DNA of 64,000 nt from Pseudovirgaria hyperparasitica. Taxonomy: Eukaryota; Ascomycota; Dothideomycetes; Acrospermales; Acrospermaceae. Position 1 is the stretch's first letter, and every line of letters starts with the position of its first letter. The DNA lies in the NCBI RefSeq assembly GCF_010093815.1, contig NW_022985549.1, positions 496,001-560,000 of the forward strand, given 5' to 3'. The position numbers were made by a program, and so were the translations under genes. Shown here piece by piece: positions 1-12,863 of this stretch. The notes under the pieces were generated by a model, which saw only the letters and a program-made list of their open reading frames with translations, did no database searches and had not been told where the DNA came from.

Positions 1-3000
1 TTCGTATAGACTTTCTGGCTCCATCACCGACGTACAGCTCTTCAATGTGTGTAGGGAGGAACAATGTGTCGAAGTTTCGATATGTACCTTTTGCTTTTGC
101 GACAGTCAATGACTGAAATACAAGGTCAAGTGTCGAAGGGTGGAGCATATAGGCTGATTCATGCCTTTCCTGTTCATCCAAAACGTCTACCGAAGCCACT
201 TGGTCTGTAACACTCGCCGCTATATTCTTCAATCGAGCAAACTTCCCGGCATAGTTCAGACCGACCCGTGCCATTGCAGTGTACCATCGAGATGACGATA
301 CTTTTCGATCAAGGATCGAGGGAGCTTTCTGTGGGAGTGGCGATGAACAGCCACCACAAACTCTCCCGGAACAGTGCTCATTCCAAGTAGTACCGTCATA
401 CGTGGCGACCTGGAAAGAGAACCAGCGACTACCCACAGCCGAGATAGGTTTTTCTGTGTGAAAGCTTGTCACCATCTCAACAGCTTTATCTGCGTATAGA
501 ACTAGAGCCTTGCTTATATCCATGTCTTGTACGGTGAAGTCCCTTTTCCCACTGAGCTGAAATATGGCCTCTCCAGCAATCGCAATATAGCCCGCCGCCG
601 GAAATATGACATCAACGCCAACGCGATGATCATGTAGCCAAGGTACGTTCGTGATCTTCAGTATATTCCTCCAGCTGGGTGATGTATCGCATCCTTCTAC
701 GATCCGAAGGCCAAGCAAGTCGTGTGGAAGATGCTTGCGGAACCTCCAGTTCTTCTGTATTCTGGTTTCAGACCAGTACTTCTTCTCGTAGTTCCAGGGA
801 TAGTTTGGAAGATCATGAACAACCTTTTCAGGCCCGTGTGGATATCCTATTTTAACACCATGGCAATATAGGAGCCCTACCGAAGTTAGGAATGATATGG
901 TATCGTCTTTACCACGATCCAGGACCGAGACATAGTTTATCTCTGTGCCGGCTGCCTTATAAATCTGTCTTAGTGGCCCAGAAAGCGCTGGATGAGGTCC
1001 AACTTCCAAGTGCACTCTACATTCCGGAGAGTCTGCCAGCAATGACTTAATAGCCGAGTGGAAAAGGACAGGGCTCTCTAGATTTTGCTGCCAATATAGG
1101 GGCCCAAAGTCTGAAGCTGACCGGAGGACTGTGCCTCTCACACTAGAATAGAATGGCACCGTAGGTGAAGTGGGTGACAAGTGCTTCGCAATAAGCTCAT
1201 AGTACTCCTGGCCGAAGAGACCCATGTGATCTAATCAGGTTAGCATAGAGTTAGATATATAACCATTCTGACAAGTAGAATCTTACAGGAATGATATGCC
1301 ATGTCAACTTGTAACTTCCTGACCAAAGTAAGTGGATTAGAGTCTTTAATGCTCAGCATCGTCTGTTCCAATGCGTCCAAGTCCCCTGAGAGCGTAATGC
1401 TAGAGCCACTGTTCTCACAGGCAATACAGACACCAGAATGGAGATATGGTGCAACATCCTCTCTGCTCATACCGACAGCAGCCATACCTCCTGCTTTCTT
1501 GGCTTCTTTACACACATGACCGCGATAGAATGCGGCGATGATTGCGGCATCCGCAGTCAATGCCCCTGCAGCGTACGCCGCAGCGAGCTCACCGCTTGAA
1601 TGTCCAACTACCGCGGAGGGAACGATGTTCCAGGTAGCCAAGAGGTTTATGAGTGCGATCTGTAAAGCAGTGCACACGGGCTGTGAGTATTGCGCCTCTA
1701 GGAGAAGCTTCCCGCTGGCTGCCGTGCATAGAACGTCTGGAAAAGGTTTGAGCTTTTGATGAATCCGTATTAATAAGTGTTCATGAGTTACCTTCGATAT
1801 TCCATGTGGGGCAGTGTGGTAGACTATGAATTATAGCATTCAACGAGCGAATGTCTTGCAGGAAGCTTGGATACTCTTGGGTAAGTAGACGGCCCATGGA
1901 AGCCCTATAAGAATCAGTCCGGTTTCTGAAGTCTAGACTGAAAGGAACTCACCACTGTGCACCCTGTCCGGTGAAGATGAAGGCAACTTGAGTAGGTCCC
2001 CGAAATCTAATGCGGACTGAAGCTTCCAAGGATTGCGAAGGACTTTCATATATTGCAAAGGTCCGCAAATCCAAGTGCTCTCTTCTTCTTGCCAGAGTAT
2101 AAGCTACATCATGCAAGCGACCTGGTTGCTGATTCAGATAGTCTTTAATGCCCTCAAATACGTTGTCCAAAGATCTCTCATGGTTTGCCGAGAACAAAAG
2201 TAGTCTTTTCGAAGATTTACGAGGCTCATTGTTGCTCTCAGAATGGAGGTGGGAGTTCTTGATGCCACATGATGCCGCAGAATCAATCACAAACTATCGC
2301 AGAGGTTAGCGAAATCTAGAGAGCGTCTATTGTTCTTTACGTGGACGTTTGACCCTCCAATGCCGTACGAGTTTACACCGATACGCTCAGCTTTGTTGAC
2401 TGGCCAGACGGTTGGCTCAATTGGTACTATAAGCCCATGGCTGTCCCATGGTACTATAACATTTAACCATAAGAGAGCGTCCCACTATCAAATGGAATTC
2501 CAACATACTCTTGGGATTAGGCTCATTGAACTTGATGTTCGGAAGAATGATGCGATTTTCAAGAGACACTACTGCCTTAAAGATACTAGTAAGAGCTGCC
2601 GCAGCCTCACTGTGTCCTAGATTTGGCTTGCTCTGAATATACTGTTAGAGTTCAATCTCAAGGTCATTGCAGCTACTAACCGCGCCCATATAGATTCCAC
2701 CTTCTCCTCCAAAACATCGTCCTATTGCTGAAGCCTCAATCGGGTCTCCGACTTTAGTGCCGGTACCTGAGGCTGTCATTTGATGCACTAATGGCTTCGA
2801 GTAGAAAATTTGCAGTCAACACTTACCATGGGCTTCAACCATAGCAGTCTTTGACATACCCAGTCCGATAACATCGTAAGCTTGGCGCATTAGATCCTCG
2901 TGCGCCTCCCCGTTTGGCATAGATATGCCGTTGGTTTTGCCATCTCTGTTACTCTTGTTACTCATTTTTCTCGTTCGCTGAGACTCCAAAGTGACTACGC

Positions 3001-4096
3001 AATTCGGGTGTGCCTTGACCGTTGTTTGTACTGGTGGGTGACAGGAAGAGCCCTAACTTACACATTGATTGCCGAAGATCGGATAACAGCACGGATTGGG
3101 TTGCCATCTTTGAGAGCTTCATCGAGGCGCTTGACATAGAGGGCTGAAACTGCCTCACCCCGGGCATAACCATCGGCAGCAGCATCGAATGACTTTGAGG
3201 AACCTTCTGGCGACAGTGAGCCCAACAGGGTCATATTTATGGTAAGTCCAGGAGCTTCACAACTTCATTAGGAAGCGACATTCTATTGGTTTGGAGGCAC
3301 TCACCGAATATAAGGTTTGAACCTGTTACTACGGCAGATATAATTCTTTTCCCCCTGATAGCCTCTAAAGCTTCGTGCAACGCAATACCTGCAGAGGAGC
3401 ATGCCGTCTTGATGGCCATACTATGGAAAAGATTAGTTACTCTCAGTGGTTACCGGCGTGAGTCTGTCTGGGGAATTACCTTGGGCCTTTCAGGTCATAC
3501 TCGTATGCGATCCGGTTCGGCAACGCAAAGTCAACCGAACCAAGGATGCGATGAATGCTATGCTTGAGGTCATCCCTGTGTGCTAGTTCTTGCCAATCCT
3601 CAGTGAAAAGACCAACGTAAGTGCCAATATTTTTCCCTCTCCAGTCGCCTTCTCCGGCATTCTCAAAAACTTCTCGCACAACCTCAAGAAGGAGCCTGTG
3701 GTTCGGGTCAAGTTCGGTGCCTTCTGCCTCGCCAAAGCTGAACATTGATAGATCGATATCTGAAAAGTCTAAGTCGTTGAGAAAATAGCCATGTCTTGTG
3801 TTAATCGTCCCCTCTTTTCCGTAAGGACTATAGAACCCTTCAATGTTGTATCGACTTGCACCTATGATCGATCGGGCATCACCTTTGTTCAATAGGAATC
3901 TATACAGATCCCGATCATTGCGAATTCCGCCTGGCAACCTCATAGCCATCCCACAGATTGCTATTGGGGTCTCGGCTCTGGACCCATCTTTTACTTTGTC
4001 TCCTTGACTTTGTGCTCCGTTGATGTTATCCGGAATGTCGCCGACATGTCCTTTAGTGTTACGTCCAGACGCAGTATAAGAAATGTCGGTTGCCAT
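1..4096 (-). CDS. Highly reducing polyketide synthase, N-terminal part (KS-AT-DH), cut by window edge
   Basis: Iterative type I PKS that builds a reduced polyketide chain. The ATG at 4096 opens a KS domain with [15 protein letters not shown] (active-site Cys), then [16 protein letters not shown], then [10 protein letters not shown] and [11 protein letters not shown]. An acyltransferase follows with FTGQGAQW and [17 protein letters not shown] product-template/DH hot-dog region has [18 protein letters not shown] (catalytic His) and [10 protein letters not shown] (catalytic Asp). The frame is open at base 1, so the remaining domains (methyltransferase, ER, KR, ACP expected for the class) lie outside. 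Introns I can place are 3421-3479, 3255-3304, 2961-3061 and 2767-2826, with more in the AT region. The fourth splits the HGTGT codons. The KS active-site context is KTACSSA rather than the usual DTACSSS. The gene looks intact as far as it can be seen. Confidence 0.93.
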
Positions 4097-5859
4097 ACCG
4101 TTGATGACTTCCGATGGAGAGAAGTATAATTCTGCATGCGTTGTACCAGTTCAGGTAGCTATGTCAGAGGCGAAAGTGGGTGTGAGGTAGGATTAAGACG
4201 TTGAGCAGATGTAATAACGGAATTGAGGTAGGATTCTGCGAGCTGCGTGAATAGGTGAGGGTGAAATTTTTAAAGACTTTAAGCTTTGCTTGACTGGTAT
4301 ATCCGACTTAAAAGTGAACAGTTCAAAGGCGACGTGAGGAAAATAAGGAGCTTTGTCTTGTGAATTTTGATCAAATTTGTGTGCTTTTGCAGAAAAGATA
4401 TTGGAAGACTACAGCGACTGAGTCGGCAACTCTACCCTAATTACAAGACATAAGTAACGTAGGAATACGTGCCACAGCTGACAAGAGCATTTGCCGTCGC
4501 AGTAAGTAGGGATGTCCCGGCAAGATGGGCGTGACGTCCCAGTCTCGTGTGAATTCAGTCCAAGTCTGTGAAAAGATGCTGCATTCACCACGACCTATGG
4601 GTTTGCCGGTACACGAATGAAATTTCGGTCAGAGAGAAGAGATTTCTGTGGTCTGTACCGCCGCAACACCGGGCGCGAGTACCAGTAACGCCGCGCATTT
4701 TCACTCATCCTGCATCAAACTTTGACAGATATCAGATGGACCTTTAGATCAAGAATCTCATGCGCTTAGCAAATGACTTTAAGTCAAGTATGCCCCAAAT
4801 CTCAACCCATAGCAGCACGCATTTAAATTGGGCAGATTCCTATACAATGTTCGACAAAGTTTCATAAGGTGGAATGGAAAGTGTTTGAACACTATGTTAT
4901 GTGTCACGCGGCAAATAAGGGAGTTGATGGGCCAATGTAAAGGCTAGGACAGGGGTCCAAGGTATAACTCGAAGCTAGTCGAAAATGACAGCTCATTTAG
5001 ACGATGTTTCTATGCTGACTGAAAATCCAGCATTGTGTAATGATTAGACGGGCGCATATATTTCTTACAATGAGAGCTGATGTGTTCCCATTCAAAAATG
5101 CAGGCGCCCGCCAGACTGAATTTTGTACAATACCCACTGTTGGATGCCTCCACGAGCTGACGAGTCACTCCCGCGTTTCTTAACCGATATTTTACGTGGA
5201 ATCTAGCTTCAAGTCGGTAGGCGTGATGCGAAGCCCCTTGATAATCAGTCTTATATGTTACTACAATGTATATATACACTGAAGAAATCGTTCTAGATGA
5301 GTAAAGTATGCGAGATATGAGATCCCTCGACTTGTGTCTCAAAGCATGGGTGACGGAAGAATTCAACAAGGTCCCTGTCTCCAGATCTAGAATTAGGAGA
5401 ATGCACTATAACAGTAGTCAGGCAACACCTTACAGTACTAGGACATTGGTCTAGGGACATGTTAGGCAAACCCAAGGTAGCGAAGTATCCCTAGACTAAT
5501 ATCCCGTTACTGTAGCTCATATGAAGGTAAAATCCAAGGTCTAATCATGCCTTGTTACTCTATCTTAGCATTATCTCGAATTCATTGTTCCTTCTCGCTA
5601 TAACGATGGTAGGTAGCATGCTCGCGTATAAGAAGGTGAGAATATATCCAAAGGAAATGGTCCTGTATACGAAATCATACGTGGGCGTCGCTCTAACCAG
5701 TGGAGCTGTGTAGCGTGAAGCTTGACGCAAGTTCAATCTTCCTGAGATTCGCAGGCTTCGCAGCATCCTAGGTGAGGACAGACTGGCACGACCTGGTAGG
5801 CATTGGACTAACAAAACTAGAGCCAATACAAAACAACCACTTAGTTGTAATAAGCAAAG

Positions 5860-6240
5860 TGTTTTCTAAAATACGTTAAGTGATTTGAATCCACAGCTCT
5901 CGTTACGACGCACTGCCTATTTACATGCACTATGACTACACTTATATGGCTTCATAACAACCCTAAATCTTTAGATGTTAATATTAGTCTACTTTCATAG
6001 CCTAACAATAATAGAGAAAATCCCTATTTTCTTATTTTCTCTACTATATACCTTAGTACTTTAGTAGTTATCTACTTCATAGAGCTTTTCTTAGAATAAC
6101 TAATTAATCTATTCTTTTTTTATTAATTCTCTTATATAGAAGGTAAGAGACTATATAGAAGTGTATTTATATATAATTAATAATTTTCCTAGAGTTCTAG
6201 TTCTAGAGATATTAGGGAAAAGGTAAGTGTTAAGAATAGG
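5860..6240. other. AT-rich, TpA-rich island
   Basis: This block is much richer in A+T than its surroundings and dense in TA dinucleotides (runs such as tatatataattaataattt), with no coding potential. In filamentous ascomycetes such blocks are often remnants of repeats mutated by RIP. That origin is inferred, as no element ends can be defined here. Confidence 0.55.
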
Positions 6241-6254
6241 AGAAAAAGTAGTAT

Positions 6255-6268
6255 GTTGCGCGCGCAAC
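6255..6268. repeat. 14-bp perfect palindrome beside the AT-rich island
   Basis: GTTGCGCGCGCAAC reads the same on both strands and is a GC-only core embedded at the edge of AT-rich DNA. It could be a protein-binding dyad or part of a repeat end. Nothing else identifies it. Confidence 0.5.
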
Positions 6269-7882
6269 GTGTGCCAAGAGTCGCGCTGAAAAAGTTACAG
6301 ACGGATATAAATAGACATGTTTTTTAAAACGATACCTGCCTAGAGACGTGTAAAGAATGTTTATAGTATATATTAGATCGTAAGAGAGAAAGAAAAGGTA
6401 GCTAATTATACCTATGAATGAGAAGGTATATGCTAGGACTAAAACAGCATGGACGATCCATAGCTAGGTGGATCAAAGTGGGGAGGGAGGCGCCTGTCCC
6501 GCCTTCATGGTTTGTGAGATCAATCTGATATCTTCTCGATTTCGTTGTTCCGAGGTCTTCTGACATCAAACAGCTCAAGAACTCCTACCATAATGCCTTC
6601 GAACCCCATCACAATCTTTCGTCAACTAGACATAGTGCTTACATGAGGTGACTATCCTCTGTTGCACTCCAACCTACGACGTCTCTTACGAAATTCTCCG
6701 TGGATACAATTACCGTGCGTTGGTCGACTCATATGATATTGAACAGGAAATCCTTGGTGTTAGTGCTTGCCAGACAATCAATGGAAATATCCCGGCAGGA
6801 TGCACAGAAAACAAGCGTGTCTTAAGAGAGAAGCTGAAGTGAGTGGCGTTCCGCCAGAACAAATCAAAGATCCGCTACATCAGCTCATCGCTGTACACGC
6901 TGTACGACCAAGTAGCCACATGAGGAACGCCTCCGCGGGAGCAGTAGCTGTGTATAAACCGAATACTAGTACTAGCTGGGAGAGCGCGTAAAGTTGTCGT
7001 TGATACAAGAGAATCTGGTACCTTCATAACCGACAATGCTGGGATCCACAAGCGACATATTGCTAAGACCAAATCCTCTGGATGAATTCCTTTTTAGGTG
7101 CACGTACCCCGCAAGTCGTCGGTTTGGCGCAGCTGAAAGTAACCCGAACGAATAGCTGCTCCGTGACAAACGTGCGACCCCCATGTTCCAATGGATACCT
7201 GCTGCGATATGGTGGGCGCCATTGATCTCCTCGGGTCCTTCACAAAAGATGCAATGCAGTTGCGCGGTTTTACGTTTATGCCCATCTGAGACTTTGCATA
7301 AGCCTGCCAAAAAAAAACCAATACCTCAGCTAACTTGCCATGTGGTCGTTTGATTGCTCAAATCGTGGCTCTGTTCGGCTCTGGTGATACTACCGATAGT
7401 ATGATTACCAAATATGGATTAGGCCTTGACTAGATGTCAATGTCTAATCGATTGCAATCTGTAATTGACGAAGTGCAAGCTCTGGTGCTACCAAGGTTCT
7501 GCTGAGTGGATACCACCCCGAGACTAGAGTACTGCAGTGTCCCGTCGATCCATGGCTGGCGCTGACCCACTACGTTGCTTCCGAAATTCTGAGATGTCCA
7601 ATCAGGACCTTTTGCCATTACAGATTGCATCGATCTCGCTGAGGGAGACGGCAAGCCGTGATGTATCTGGCAGGGAGAGTAACAGATCATGGACGTGTAC
7701 AAGTCTGGGTGGAGAACGCATCTTGTGCTCACGTTAGTGGTGTGCTCACCTATGCAACACTGGCATAATGACGCAGTAGCCAAACGTACAAATAGCTGGA
7801 ATAGACCTTGGGATTTGATGGAACTCGATTCTCACCAAATTTGATTTTGAGAGCGACCGAATACTGTCGCTTTCCTAACATC

Positions 7883-10800
7883 ATGACGCCCATCGGAGGG
7901 GATCAATCTACTCAGGTCGAGACCCAAGGAGATGCTTCTCACCAGATCATCAGTTCCCATTTCATTGGTCCCCAATCAGAGAATCTTCCTTACTTCAAGC
8001 AAAATATCGACACAATTCTTGATGAATTGGAGAAGGCGAGAGCAAGATACTTCCCCAAAGACAAGGTAGATGAATCACATGAATAGAAGCTGCAACTCCG
8101 TATATTGACAGTAGCAGAGCTTCATTACCCAAGATGTACAAGATTCTCCAGCGTTCCGACAGCAGATGCAGAAGCTTCGCGTAGCTGTCCAGAAGACTGC
8201 AAACATTCTAGGCAGAACCTCTATACCATGCTGGTCGCCCCGTTATGAAGCACATATGTATGTCTTCAAATGAATAGCTAATATGCCGTATCCATCATGC
8301 TGACGAAGTTGGCAGGTGCACAGACTTGAGTATGGCTTCGCTACTTGGGTACTTCATGACAATGATGTATAATCCCAACAATGTCGCTTTGGAAGCTAGC
8401 CCATTTTCTACAGTGGCAGAGATCGAAGTTGGAGAGCAACTCTGTGAGCTCTTTGGGTACAACATCAACGAAGATGATCTTGAAACCCCGACAGCCTGGG
8501 GCCATGTCACGTGTGGCGGAACTGTTGCCAACCTGGAATCTATGTGGTTAGTATTCTGACCAGTCAAATATAGCAATTGCTGACTATAGCTTATAGGGTT
8601 GGTGAGGCAGTGCCAAGCTTATCATACTGACATGTCCACTGACAGCTTCTAGCGCGCAATTTGAAGTTCTATCCTCTTTCAATTTTCAAAGCAATGACCA
8701 CAGGGAAAAAGCCGTTGGGATTCCTAGGCAAGAAATTCCATATCGAAACTTGCCAAGGTGAACAGAAGTTGTTCTCTAAGTTGTCCACATGGGAGCTATT
8801 GAATCTGAAACCTTCCGACGTCCTTGATATACCTGACCGTCTGTATCAAGAGCATGGGGTCTCTAACGTGTTCTTATCGAAAGTCATGGAAGAATACACC
8901 ATCCAGTCGACAGGCAAAGGTGTACTTGAAAGTGATTTTGACTTGTTGGACCGGCCTGCTCAATATCTACTTGCTACCACTCGGCATTATTCTTGGCCCA
9001 AAGGGGCAGGTACGTAACAGTCTCCATTTCGCTCAGCCAAATAAAGCTAATTGTCTGCCTCGAAGCTGTTGCTGGAATTGGCTCGGATAATGTCATTGGC
9101 ATTCAAGTTGATAACGAGGCACGTATCGATATCGCAGCGTTGGAAGCCCGACTGGAAGAAAGCTTGAAAGATGAACGGCCAATCTTGGCGGTCGTTGCAA
9201 TTATTGGGTCTACAGAAGGTGAGCGCTAGATGACCGCTGTGGGAAAGACTACTGACCAGACACTATCTATAGAGGGCGCTGTAGACCCATTGAGCTCCAT
9301 TCTGGCTCTGAGGAAACAATATCAGACCCGAGGCCTTTCATTCCTTGTGCACGGGGACGCGGCCTGGTAAGTAGGATGGGGTCAACACGTAAGTTTAAGC
9401 TGATGAGAAGCTAGGGGAGGGTATTTCTGCTCCATGCTACCACGCAACTATGCTCCAGGAGACGTCCTTAATCTTCCCACAGAGATGGGAGACGGGGATG
9501 GCTTTGTACCGGATGCTTGTTTGCGTGCCCAGACACAGGATGATCTGTTTGCTCTACGATTTGCCGATTCTATCACCGTTGATCCTCACAAAGCTGGTTA
9601 TATCCCATATCCTGCCGGTGGTCTCTGCTACAGAGACGGACGTATGAGGTTTTTGGTATTAATAGATATGAATTCCCGCAGAGCATTTATACTGACTGTT
9701 TAAAGGTCACCTGGACGAGCCCATACCTCTCTAGAGGTTCTGTTACCAGTATCGGTATATATGGGGTGGAGGGAAGGTGAGTGCTACCACTGTGTTTTGT
9801 CTTAGACAGCTTCTGATGAATATTTCAGTAAGCCTGGCGCCGCAGCAGTGTCCACTTGGCTCTCGAACAAAGTGATTGGCCTGGGTCAAGAAGGCTACGG
9901 TAAACTTCTTGGAGAAGTAAGTTTCTTGAGCGTATCTCTAATTTATAGACTAATGTTTTCAGGTGACATGGACTTGCAGTCGAGTGAGTATCTGTAGAGG
10001 ACCATCAGAGTCGCAAAGTTGACCTCACTTATAGTTTTCTGCGGAATGGGCTTCCCTATCGAATTCAAGCACGCCTTTTATATGTGTTCCATTGAACAAA
10101 TTGCCTTCGGAGCGCGCACCTGGATCGACTTCAGCGAAAGTCGAGGCAGAAAAGGCTTGGATTAAGAGTGAAATCGTGAATAAGTCTAATACTGAGATCC
10201 TGGACGAGGATCGCCGCCGTCCTGATTCTCATAAAGCGGTGAAGCTTCTTAGGGAACTCGGGTCCGACCGTATGTCCACCACACAGCCTCTCATATGACA
10301 ACAGCACGCAACACCAAGACGCAATAGAGGTCTGCCAAACATTTCTAACTGTTTTCAGTGAATATCAATGCCTTCAGCCTAAACTTCACCCTATCCAATG
10401 GCAGAGTCAATGACGATATAGAGGAAGCCAATTATCTGATGCAACGGGTTGTACAAGCCTTCAGTGTCGAAAGTCCTGCCGACGACCCCACGAAGATTCC
10501 ATTTTATCTGACCTCTACTGAGTTCTCGAATGAGCTATATGACAGTTGCAAAGCGGATCTCATGCGGAGATTGGGACTGAAGCCAAGCAATCAAAATCTG
10601 ATGGTTCTACGCAATGTTGTCATGTCTCCGTTCCCCTCTGATGGGGGCTTCATCAGAGAGATGTGTGAGGTTTTTGAGCAGACCGTGAGGGCTGAGATCT
10701 CAGTAAGAACTGGCATTGACATTCATACCACGGGTATAGCTAATCTTGGATATCGTAGATTGTTCGGAAACGTAACGAAGTCACGGAAGACTTCCACAAG

Positions 10801-12071
10801 TTTCTGATGCAGGGGACAGAACAAGTCTACCTGATCCACCTGCCTATGTTTCATGTCGCAAACCACCGCCAGCAGCTCATTGTTTCTGTTGAATTGGATG
10901 AAAAGTCGAAAGCCATGTATAGGTCCTTGAAGCAACACAATCCTACCGAGCCAATGATCCTTGTCACACAGACTAAAGTTGAGCTACCAGACATCGTATC
11001 ATCTGAACGGGGAGGAACCTTCGTCGGTCAAATCAGGACAGAAGCATCGTAAGTCGATATACAACATACGTACCAAAGTCATCTAGTCTAATTCTTACAG
11101 TGGCACTGTACTGAAAGATGTAAAAGTACAGATCACCGGAAAAGTAGTCAGCAGACCCCTGAATTCTGCCTTCCGGCTCGATACATATCCGGAAGACTTC
11201 ATGCCATTCTACCTATACGGCAGTCGTAGGTCTTCCTTACACGTAGTATGAACTGAATCTAATGTCCGATATAGCGACTGAAGCTAACATTGACCACGTG
11301 ATCGTTAAAGCACCAAATACTCAGCTCTCCGCAGGCCGTTGTGAACTAGACATCGACGGCTTGGAGCCAGAACACTGGAAGAAACCACTCCTTCTCATAT
11401 TTGAAGATTTTGCAGAAAACCCTATGCAACCGTTTCCTCCGAATGACGAGATTGGTTCTAAACATGGCGCCGTAATTTCGCACGAACACTTTGAGCCTTC
11501 GCAGATTTCGAAGCTGGCATCCACGCCCACCAATGGTCATGCTAATGAAAATATGGTTGATAGTGGCATTGCTGACATGCCCTTGCGCGACCCAGCAGAC
11601 TTAAAGTCTGGTATCGCAAAGCCGTCGAGTCTAAACGGTTCAGAGGGCTACGATTTTGCTACAACCGGTGCAACCGCAGATACTCTGTTCCGTGAGGCAG
11701 AGAACGACTCGGAATTCGTGCAGCTAAACAAAGGAGCAGCAGTTATCACTAGCGAAATTCGATCGGGCCGTGCCCACGGCTCTAAATTTTTCTTCCGACC
11801 TCGAGCAACGTTCCGCGTCAGTGTCTGGGAGGACTTGAAGCGTGGTGAGGAAAAGCCTGAATCAGTCAAGCCGGATGAGAAGGTTTTTGTCGGACGTGGC
11901 ACACTGAAGCTCGGCGAGAGTGTATATGTCGACAGTGAGGCGATCAACGTTGATCCTTTTGCGAAGGTCAACAAGATCGCCGAATGGAGGCATGAGCTGA
12001 ACCAGATAGGTAAGGATATCGAGCAGGAAACTTATCAGGCTGCGGCGTATGGAGGCACGGGATTCCGTTGA
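7883..12071 (+). CDS. Group II PLP-dependent decarboxylase (aromatic amino acid/tyrosine decarboxylase-like) with long C-terminal extension
   Basis: Predicted pyridoxal-phosphate enzyme that decarboxylates an amino acid, substrate not deducible. Spliced exons read SPRYEAHM, GYFMTMMYNPNNVA, TAWGHVTCGGTVANLES, ARNLKFYPLS, then HGDAAWGGYF and SITVDPHKAGYIPYPAGG, whose Lys is the expected PLP Schiff-base residue. About 13 short introns restore one frame of roughly 970 codons, e.g. around 8552-8646 and 10703-10758. All splice sites I checked are GT..AG. The catalytic fold is followed by some 300 residues not typical of bacterial or animal members, including a Ser/Asn-rich linker and a conserved-looking tail near FFFRPRATFRVSVWED. 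The first in-frame ATG is 7883. Proximity to the PKS suggests a shared metabolic locus, which is inference. Confidence 0.88.
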
Positions 12072-12863
12072 TCTCAATCGAACAGGGTATGGATTCTTGA
12101 TATGTAATTTCTGGATCCGAAAATGTAACGGAGTGTTGTTACTCATTCGGCTTATGTGACGGCCACGGTCACTCACTTCTTGGAACACGAAGTGCACTTC
12201 TGAAGATATACTGGTCAAATACACGCAGAATTTCATAACTCTCAATTGCATATGACCTCGATAATCAATCACAGACCTTGGGTGATTTCAGTTCTCGATG
12301 CTCCAATCGCAGATCACCAGCACCTCTATACTCTCCAGAGTGGCACGACAAGCCACTCATTATCAACGTCTTCACCATCGCGCTTAAATGCCTCAACAAG
12401 ACCCTACCGAGGACGAACTAAATAAGCGTAGCTTTTCATAAGTGATAAAGCGCGAAAATAGATAGACATCAGTGAACAGTAGAAAGAAGCGACTAAGCAG
12501 CCCACGTATTAGAACCAAGTTAAGGCTAGCACGGTTGCTACACACTATGGCGGGACGTAATGTGCTCTCCTGCTCCAACAGCTCACAAAATTCTACTTAA
12601 CAGGCCTTGTGAATGACGAGCATTCTTATGTATGAAGTGGCAACATATAATAACTCTCGCCACAACAATAATAAGAAAGGCGATAACGTCAAGATAACAT
12701 CCGTGCTCGCTCTGTACGCCTATCTGAGGATTATCAACATGAACCCATGATCTCATCATCATCCACAGCTTCCACTGTAGCAAACTCAAAGATATGCTTA
12801 TCTCCTGATATCCATGTGTGATGAAAGTGGCGCTCAGTATGTCTCGTCCCAGTGAGTGCGTTT
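12072..12863. other. Convergent intergenic region
   Basis: It lies between the 3' ends of the decarboxylase (plus) and the rhodopsin-like gene (minus). It should contain both terminator/polyadenylation regions. I see no further gene or repeat. Confidence 0.6.

Larger units (their letters stand above)
4097..7882. other. Gene-poor stretch between PKS and decarboxylase
   Basis: No gene could be supported on either strand. It should hold the PKS promoter next to 4096 and the decarboxylase promoter next to 7883. Short open frames at 6648-6840, 6972-7310 and 7430-7783 have no recognisable domain, lack good splice continuity and mostly begin without ATG. An AT-rich island lies at about 5860-6240. 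Decayed gene or transposon remnants are possible. Confidence 0.6.

Noticed and set aside
6970-7090. Peptide resembling a transposase DDE segment (FITDNAGIHKRH)
   Set aside because: The likeness to the DNASIH motif of Tc1-type transposases is a single short match with no flanking domain, repeats or terminal inverted repeats.
8550-8660. Possible frameshift in the decarboxylase after the ESMW codons
   Set aside because: Using donor GTATTC after TTA and acceptor CTGACAG restores the frame (MWLLLARNLKFY), so the gene is intact.
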